In this document: positions 53,024 to 64,000 of the stretch, piece after piece
How the letters are laid out: each line of letters begins with the position of its first letter
Numbering within the stretch: the stretch's first letter is position 1
NCBI GenBank assembly: GCA_037447605.1
Contig: CM074804.1
Location: 4,785,613 to 4,849,612 of the forward strand
Origin: Zygnema circumcarinatum
Lineage: Eukaryota > Streptophyta > Zygnematophyceae > Zygnematales > Zygnemataceae
DNA length: 64,000 bases
Direction of reading: 5' to 3'
Position numbers and translations under genes: made by a program
Notes under the pieces: generated by a model
Databases searched by the model: none
Seen by the model: the letters and a program-made list of their open reading frames with translations, nothing else
Told to the model about the DNA's origin: nothing

Positions 53024-53397
53024 TAGGGATGGATTAGTTACGATTATATATTATATATTATATTATACAACTGTGACGAATAGATAACGGCTGATATATA
53101 TTAATTTACAACGCCTTTACAACATGTACGGTCGTACGGTCGTACGACTGTACGGTATTATGCGGCCCGAGCACGAGCAGACAGAAAAAACCAGACGAAC
53201 GCATTTCGCAACGCCAACGCCAAAACGACCTAATTTTGGTATGGTACGACCGTAGTACGGTCGTACGGTCGTTAATTGTTCAAAACGAGTGGGTATAATA
53301 TATGTAATAAACTGTTTTAATTTGTAATATATTACTAATTTTAAACCCGTTGTAAATTATATAATATATTCGGAATTTATAACGCGGGCCATCCCTA
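53024..53397. mobile_element. 374-bp hAT-like MITE, inverted sister of the one at 28314
   Basis: It starts TAGGGATGGA, ends GGCCATCCCTA, and is flanked by the exact 8-bp duplication GTTCCGAG (53016-53023 and 53398-53405). Its reverse complement follows the 28314-28675 element almost throughout, including the CGTACGGTCGTACG palindromes and the GGCGTTGGCGTTGCG block. Confidence 0.9.
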
Positions 53398-53829
53398 GTT
53401 CCGAGCCGAAAACTGGCCGCCGCGCCGGACGGTTGTCGGTCGGCGCTGACGCGGGCGTGCGTCACACGCCTGACAAACAGGACAGGACAGGACTTTTTTT
53501 GTTGCCCTGTCCGAGACGTGACGGATGGTACGGCCGGCTCCAGTTCCGCTGCAGCAGGCTGGCTACGCTTGGAACGGGCGTTAGCAACATTATAGTGTAC
53601 TAAAAATTGCACTTTTCCAATAACGATTTTTTGTTTGAAAAAGAGGAAAAAATGGGAGTGGGGCAATCTGCTACACTTGAGCAGCATATGAAGCTATTCA
53701 TTAGATATTCACAAGCTTTGATAATCAAGAACCGAAGAGACTGCAAGAGGCGCAAGGGAAGCTTTGCAAAACCCATTACAGTGCTTCGCAATTTAGAGAG
53801 TGCAGCCTTGAACGCGGAGTGCATGACTA

Positions 53830-54180
53830 AAGCCTAACAGCACGACTCCAGAAGTAGCCACGAAGGTCGCCAATGCGAGCAGGTCTTGCGAAGTGAGGGG
53901 CGGAAGTCCAGCAATATGGTCACCGACAACTCTGGCGCGTGAAAGGAGCGCGGAGGTGAGGCACCGTTAAGGCGACAAGTGCATTAATTATCGATTAAAG
54001 GTTGCGAGCGTAACTGGGGAAGGGCTTTCGAGGCCGCGAGCGACAGATGTGCGCACTGGCGAAGGAAGGCATCCACACGGTTTTTCAAAGCAAACCAAAA
54101 TCGTGGTGTGCGTAAGCGCACTTGCACGGATAGCGGCGTCACTAGAAGCAACGCCTTCAGAGAGGGGTCCGGCAAGAAAA
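53830..54180. repeat. Dispersed repeat copy, right part
   Basis: It shares GCCACGAAGGTCGCCAATG-like and GCGCACTGGCGAAGGAAGGC blocks, in order, with 62790-63190. The left part of the family is missing or too diverged. Confidence 0.6.
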
Positions 54181-54475
54181 CTCTCTCGCTCCGGCCCAGG
54201 GGGTTGCCCGCTGCCCGCTGCAGCTGCGTCGCGCGCAACATGAGCCGAGCCCACAGCGCGCCCACGCGAGGTCAGGTCGGTCCCCTCCGGCCTCTCGCTC
54301 ATTCAGTGTTCCAATGGAGTACCGTGCAGGTGCTGCAGTGCAACACACATGCGCTAGTTTCGCGGGCATGCCGCCGTGAATTCAACTGTGGCCCCAACTG
54401 CCGCGGCCGTGGCCCCATGCATGCAGCTGGAACCTCTCTGGATCCACAATTGGGCCGCGATGCGATACTGCGGGC

Positions 54476-54690
54476 AGACGATACGATACTCTAAGAAATA
54501 CGATACTGTAGTAGATACGCTACTCCAGACAATACGATACTCCAGGAAATACGATACTGCAAGCGATGTGATAATTAGACGATACGATACTACATGAAAT
54601 ACTTTTACTACAGGCGAGACGATACTCCAGTCAATACGATACTACAGGCGATGTGATAATTTGGACGATACGATATTATAGGCGATGCGA
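54476..54690. repeat. Degenerate ACGATACGATACT repeat array
   Basis: Many units of ACGATACGATACTCCAG and ATACGATACTGCAAGCGATG are repeated with variation. This is a minisatellite-like tract in the upstream region of the beta-amylase gene. Confidence 0.8.
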
Positions 54691-56382
54691 TATACGGTAT
54701 GCGGCCGGAGCGCCACCCGGCCGTCCAAGCGCGCGGGCCGGGGCGGGGCGGGGCGCTGCGGCTCCACGTCGCCTCTCTCCGTCCCTGGGCTTCGGCTCCG
54801 CTCCGGCCAGGCCATGCGCCGGAGCTTGCACCGCCGCTCGTGAGGCGGAGGGAGACCAGGGCATAGGCCGGAGAGGGAGTCGGCCAGGGCTCGCGGGAGG
54901 GAGGCGATGGAGAGCCTGAGGGAGTGATGGAAGAGAGTGACGCGCTCAGCAGAAAGCTTGCAAGGGAGGAATTCATGGGCATGCGAGAAGGAGAGGAAGG
55001 GCTATCAATCAGCGGGGGATGGAAAAGGAGGAATAAGGATGGCTTCAAGATTTTGCGATCGCGTAATCGACCGACTTAGGCAGCGGGAAGGGGCTGAGAG
55101 AGTGTCTGCAGGGGGCAGGAATGTCTGCATCAGCCGGCCTGCTGGTCGGCACCATAATTTCCTCTCCCGCCCCCCTCCAAAACGAGACCAGAAGCTTCTT
55201 TAGATACTGTCGACAGAGTTCATCTGTTGTTCCTAGGCGTAAGCATAGCAGCGTTGTTTCTTTAGCTCGCGAACGCAGATCTTTTTCCATAGATTGTCCT
55301 TTCCCTCGCTCGTTTCCAGTATCACGCCGAGTGCAAGTGCTGTATTTGAAGAGATTTGTATTCAGACGCTTCAAGGTGACCCGCTCTTTCAGGTATTAAA
55401 GTGCCTCTTTATTGCTGCCCTCAGCTTTTTTCTTGTTGCCGTATCTCATGAGAATTAGCCATTCGCTGATAGCGCTCTTGAAGTAGGAGCTAACGAGCTG
55501 TTATTGAAGATTAGACCACGTTAATTATAGCTGACTGTTTGAAGAAAAGCACGAAGGGAAATGCATTGTCCATTATGAAATATTTCCAAGGAGGATGCGA
55601 GTCTGGCATAATCGGATGGGAAATTGGAATCGCCTACGTTCGTTCTTACAACTGCTAGCTTCTTCTGCTTCTTTTGAGATAGATATAGTCTATCAACGCT
55701 GCCGTATGCGAATTCAACCGGGTAATCAGCGAAGTAACTTTGACCTTATACTTCTCACCGCTTGGAGATGCTCCAGTGTGGTTCAAAAGGTCTTGCCTGA
55801 GATACTTCATGTACTTGTAAAGTCGCTCAAAAAAGTGAAGCATGCACTTCTACAGCACTGCATCAATAGTAGCAAGCTTCTAGCCTCTAGCATCTAGCAT
55901 CTGTAGCACTGCCTGCTCAGATGTGTCTTGAGAAATTTAACTCAATAAGTATTGAGTTTCTGACTTTGCTATTTTCCATTTGGCAACCTACGGCCAAAGT
56001 GTATGGTTATGTCCCGCCGCACATGCGCCTTTTTAGATGTACAACCGTTCTAGTTGTGGCTGTGCTGTTCACTATGCTCCTCAAATAATGCCTTCCAAAG
56101 GCTAATGCCTTGTGTGTGAATTGTGTGTGAATCGTTTTCCTTCAAGACTGCTGTATACAATGTAGGTCGCAATTACACTTAGTACTTTTTCGTGTTGCTC
56201 AACGACGAAGTTTAATTGGCTCCACTTTCACCTTTGTGTTTTGTGATTTGAAACAAGTCTTTAAAGATTGAAGCATGATCATCTCTAGATTTTACGGGAT
56301 CTTTGAACTTGGCTTTTGTTTGTGTGAGGTAAGATGTCTTCTTGCGTCAGGTGTGAAGGGATTTCCTCCTGAGTTCATTCAG
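54691..56382. other. Region upstream of the beta-amylase, missing first exon expected here
   Basis: A GC-rich part (to about 54930) precedes a candidate start at 54927 (MEESDALSRKLAREEF...). I could not find a donor whose phase joins it to the first secure downstream exon. No BZR1-type DNA-binding domain, present in some plant beta-amylases, is visible. The true first exon or leader remains open. Confidence 0.4.
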
Positions 56383-61044
<4,662 letters not shown>

Positions 61045-61782
61045 CAGCTCAGACGCTGTTTGAACGCTGCTGTATCATAGCTCCAATCTTTGTGCATATT
61101 TCCACTTTGTGCAGAGTTGAGTTTTCACTGCTGCAAGCATTGAAAACTCTTGGAGGTTTGCTGCTTGCATTGTCACGTGACTAGATGCAGTGGCAAGTTG
61201 AAGCAGGGGCTGCCAGGAAAGGCTTCGAAGTTTGCTGAAGCCGGACACCATGTGGGAAAACTCCAACGTTCTTTGAATTGCGGTGAACTTTTGGTCCTTC
61301 CATGCCCACCATCTCCATGGTCGTCTCTGTTTGTGGAGTGAAAGAATGATGCCGCTGGTCGCATGTGATGATGCATCATTACTTTCTGAATATTGTCTTT
61401 CGTTTCTTTCTCTTCTGACTGGTGACGTGAGATACTCTCCGAATGAAGAGTGTGCTAAGTTGTACTGGAGGCCTGGAGCCCATCATCTTGTGAGAAGACA
61501 ATGAAAAACGAATGTTCGGCATTGACCACTTCATGTTCAAGTCAAGGTGCTGTCTTTCGTCCGTACACTCGTGTAACCGTTTATAGCTCGTTGGCACTGC
61601 AGAGTTCGTTTCTTCCTCTTATTACTCGTAAATACCAGCCAGTTAGCTGTCTAACGAGAAACTGCGGGAACGGAGTGGAGTATGCATTGGATTACCGTCT
61701 CCACGGAACATGGGACACGCCAAGAACACGCAACGCGCGCGCGTCCCAGCCTGCCTGCCTGCCTCTGCCCCTCCGCCCCCCC

Positions 61783-61819
61783 GCCTGCCCGCCCGCCCGC
61801 CCGCCCGCCCGCCCGCCCG
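61783..61819. repeat. (CCCG)n microsatellite
   Basis: About nine four-base units, GC only. It sits immediately upstream of a dispersed-repeat copy. Confidence 0.9.
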
Positions 61820-61849
61820 GGAAGGAAGGTCGGCCGTCCCCTGCGAAGA

Positions 61850-61965
61850 GAAATGGCACTGATCTCACGCGTGGCGATGGCGGGGCCATCCCATGTACTG
61901 TACCGCACATGGCCAAAACCACCGACAACACCACCAACACCAACATGGGGAACCAAAAGGAAATC
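61850..61965. repeat. Dispersed repeat, diverged copy
   Basis: It carries the ATGGCACTGATCTCACG, GGGGCCATC and CAACATGGGGAACCA blocks in the same order as the other copies, with an internal CACCAACACC expansion. Confidence 0.5.
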
Positions 61966-62473
61966 CCCGTCCCCTGCCCATCTCATTCCGTACGACGCCG
62001 GTCCCGCTTCTCCTTCCCGCCCCGTTACGGTCCAGCCTGCACATACATGCCCATCCATGCGCATGCCGTGACACATGCTTCCCAGTTGTCGCGTGACCGA
62101 CGGAACTCGTCAGGCGGCCCGCGATCCGCGGAGCCGGGCAGAAGGAATGATGGATGACGAGGTCATTGACGTCATCATGTACGGTCAGAAGGCCGACGTC
62201 CGTCCGTCCGCGCCGTCGCTGTCCGTCGTCACCCGTTGCTCAGCCGCATACGCCAAAACTACCCGCTCGGGGCACCAGCTGGCAAAGCGTACGGAATGCC
62301 TTCTGTCGGCCTGCACATATTGGTGCAAAGTCTTCTAGTCGTCACGTGTCACCTCGCCACGTCAGCGCGATCTGTGGGCGGCCGCTGATTGGCCCCCGGG
62401 TTCCAGCCCGGGCCCGCAGACTGCGGAAGCGCCCTAAAATGAAATTTGAGATCTTCAAAATAATAATAATTAT

Positions 62474-63604
62474 GGAGACTGCTATTTTCACACCTTTTTG
62501 TCTAGATACACACCTTTTCTCGCCGGGCAGATTTTATTTTAGAAATAAAAGGGTTAAAAACCCACTTTATTTTGAGTGCGTCGGCCCCACCCCCTTACAA
62601 GGAGTTCGCGGAGGTCAGGGAGGGAAAAAATGGTATTGAACTCACGATGTCGATGCCATCAAATGTACATGGACAAAAGCAGCATGGGGAACCACGAGAG
62701 ATTGGTCGCAAAGGACCTAAGCACGAAAGAAAGAAGCTAGGAGCGGAAAACTACGCCTAGGCGCAACAACGCTTCAAGCCCTCCCTAAAAGCAGCCGCGA
62801 AGGTCACTGATGTGCGGCACACCGCGCGGAGGGAGGGAAGGAGGGAGGGAGGGAGCGGCGGAAGGCCACCAACACGGTCGCCAACAACCGCGGCTTTCAC
62901 GCCGAAGGAGCGGAGAAGCGAGGAGGGCAACGCTGAAGGGCGACGAAAGTACGCTGTCAATAAAAAGTAGCCAAGACTGCCGGAGGAGGGCTTCCTTCCT
63001 TCCGGGGCCGTGCATCTCGAAGGAGCGATGGGCGCACTGGCGAAGGAAGGCATCCAAACGGGTGTGGAAGCAACCAAAAATCTCAATAGCCATAGGAACA
63101 AACTCGTCGGCCGCGTCACGATGGGCACATGGGCCGCATCACGAGCAGCCACGCCTTCATGGGAGTCAGGGAGGGTTTTGCTCCAGCACATTTCTTCGCC
63201 TAATCTTATGCAGAAAATGTTTTTGTTTTCCTTCAAACAAAAACTTGAACAACATGAATGGTGAGCTCATGCAACGCCTGCTGGACAACTCTAGCGGAAG
63301 TTCTAACGATTACCACTCAGCCGGTGTTGCGCATGTTGCTCGCAATGGCTTTCATGGTCCGCAGCAATGTTGGCTTCTCCCAGAGATCGGAATGTCTCTG
63401 GCAATGCTTGCGAAAATAAAATGGGTTTTTAGAGGTTTTAGCCCTCTTTTTTCCAAGATAAAATCTGAATCCGCGAAAAAAGGTGTGTATTTAGACAAGA
63501 AAGGTGTGAAGAGAGCATTTTTCGATTTTATCCCTTTATTTCTAAAATAAAATCTGCCCGGCGGGAAAAAGTGTGTATCTAGACAAAAAAGGTGTGAAAC
63601 TAGC
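62474..63604. mobile_element. 1.1-kb foldback element of the CACACCTTTTTT family
   Basis: The left end runs GGAGACTGCTATTTTCACAC, then TTTTTGTCTAGATACACACC and CTCGCCGGGCAGATTTT. The right end carries the inverse, AAAATCTGCCCGGCGGG, TATCTAGACAAAAAAGG and TGTGAAACTAGC. ATAATTAT occurs on both flanks (62466-62473 and 63605-63612) as an 8-bp duplication, though the right terminus seems to lack about seven bases. The right arm is partly duplicated in tandem (about 63458-63510 and 63548-63600). The interior is a full dispersed-repeat copy. Confidence 0.7.
62629..63190. repeat. Dispersed repeat, longest copy, inside the foldback
   Basis: About 560 bp covering all blocks seen elsewhere: GAACTCACGATGTCGATGCC, CATCAAATGTACATGGAC, GCATGGGGAACCACGAG, GCCGCGAAGGTCAC and GCGCACTGGCGAAGGAAGGC. 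It has an internal (GGGA)n tract near 62821-62855. Its minus strand carries a GAGTTCAATACC motif resembling a tRNA T-arm or B-box, which is weak evidence only. Confidence 0.6.
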
Positions 63605-63612
63605 ATAATTAT

Positions 63613-64000
63613 TGTTTTGATAATGTTCGAGGGTCGCCTCGGCGCCGTCCCGTTCTGGCTCCAGATGCCACGTCAGCCATTCCGCGCCTGCCGGCCGCAG
63701 CCCGCCCGCCCGCCCTCACGGGAAGTATCTGTCAAGGGCAGAAGGACGGGCCCTGCAGGCAGGCAGGCAGGGAGAGCGGCCGGGAGGGAGGGAGGGTTGG
63801 AAGGAGGAAGAGAGGGAGGGAGGGCGCGGGAGGCGGCCTGGGTGGTACATGCGGGGAATGTGACCGCCACTCTCGCAGGCAGTCTCTCGACTCTCTCTTT
63901 CCCTCCCGCGCAGCTTTCCAGGGCATGCGCTGCGGGCACTACGCCTGTCCATCGGAATCAGCAGGGACCAGTTGGCGACTGCGGGGACGGTCCCTCTGGC
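63613..64000. other. GC-rich window end, no gene seen
   Basis: It contains (GCCC)n and (GGGA)n tracts near 63700-63820. Frames on the minus strand are low-complexity Pro/Ser/Leu runs. A promoter of a gene beyond the window is possible but unsupported. Confidence 0.4.

Larger units (their letters stand above)
61045..62473. other. Intergenic, 3' flank of the beta-amylase
   Basis: It contains the presumed 3' untranslated region, a (CCCG)n run at 61783-61819 and a partial dispersed-repeat copy at 61850-61965. Frames around 61500-62100 reflect GC composition and do not resemble known proteins. Confidence 0.45.

Noticed and set aside
53600-53837. Overlapping frames of about 75 residues on both strands
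   Set aside because: Next to a dispersed-repeat copy, with no family match. Possibly a decayed element, but not supportable as a gene.
54653-54919. 88-residue frame upstream of the beta-amylase
   Set aside because: GC-composition frame starting inside the GATACGATA array; no resemblance to a BZR1 domain or transit peptide.

Overview
The window is nuclear DNA of a streptophyte: a land plant, or possibly a charophyte alga. The evidence is the set of plant gene families (PIN-LIKES carrier, SPA-type WD40 repressor, UDP-glucuronate 4-epimerase, CDPK, beta-amylase), intron-rich genes with GT..AG borders and TGCAG acceptors, AAACCCTAA telo-boxes, and plant-type non-autonomous transposons. I cannot name the species. 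The response-regulator/SPA fusion suggests a non-seed lineage, but that is inference.

Genes in order: a PIN-LIKES auxin carrier (+, 2530-6771); a very large gene joining a receiver (REC) domain to a complete SPA protein (+, 8717-19537); UDP-glucuronate 4-epimerase (-, 21716-26107); a chloroplast-type Rossmann/CIA30 protein (-, 29516-37209); the ribosome biogenesis factor RPF1 (+, 37559-41623), head-to-head with the preceding gene over about 350 bp; a cwf21-domain splicing factor (-, 42383-44043); a calcium-dependent protein kinase (-, 48245-52281); and a beta-amylase (+, about 56383-61044, 5' end unresolved). I built the exon models by hand by matching splice sites and reading phase. Except for the 5' end of the beta-amylase, every model gives an uninterrupted frame ending at a stop codon. 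Single exon borders may be off by one or two bases.

The space between genes is dominated by foldback and MITE-like elements, several with clear target-site duplications (TSDs): an hAT-like shell holding a nearly perfect 699-bp palindrome (273-1334); a four-part nest (26942-29015); an hAT-like MITE at 53024-53397 that is an inverted sister of 28314-28675; GC-rich foldbacks around 44.4-46.8 kb next to a 10-N assembly gap; and a 1.1-kb foldback at 62474-63604. A separate dispersed repeat of up to about 550 bp occurs in at least six places.

The genes do not form one pathway; they are ordinary nuclear neighbours. The most unusual object is the REC-SPA gene. It would place a phosphorelay or clock-type receiver, with all canonical phosphorylation residues intact, on the substrate-adaptor partner of the COP1 light-signalling ubiquitin ligase.
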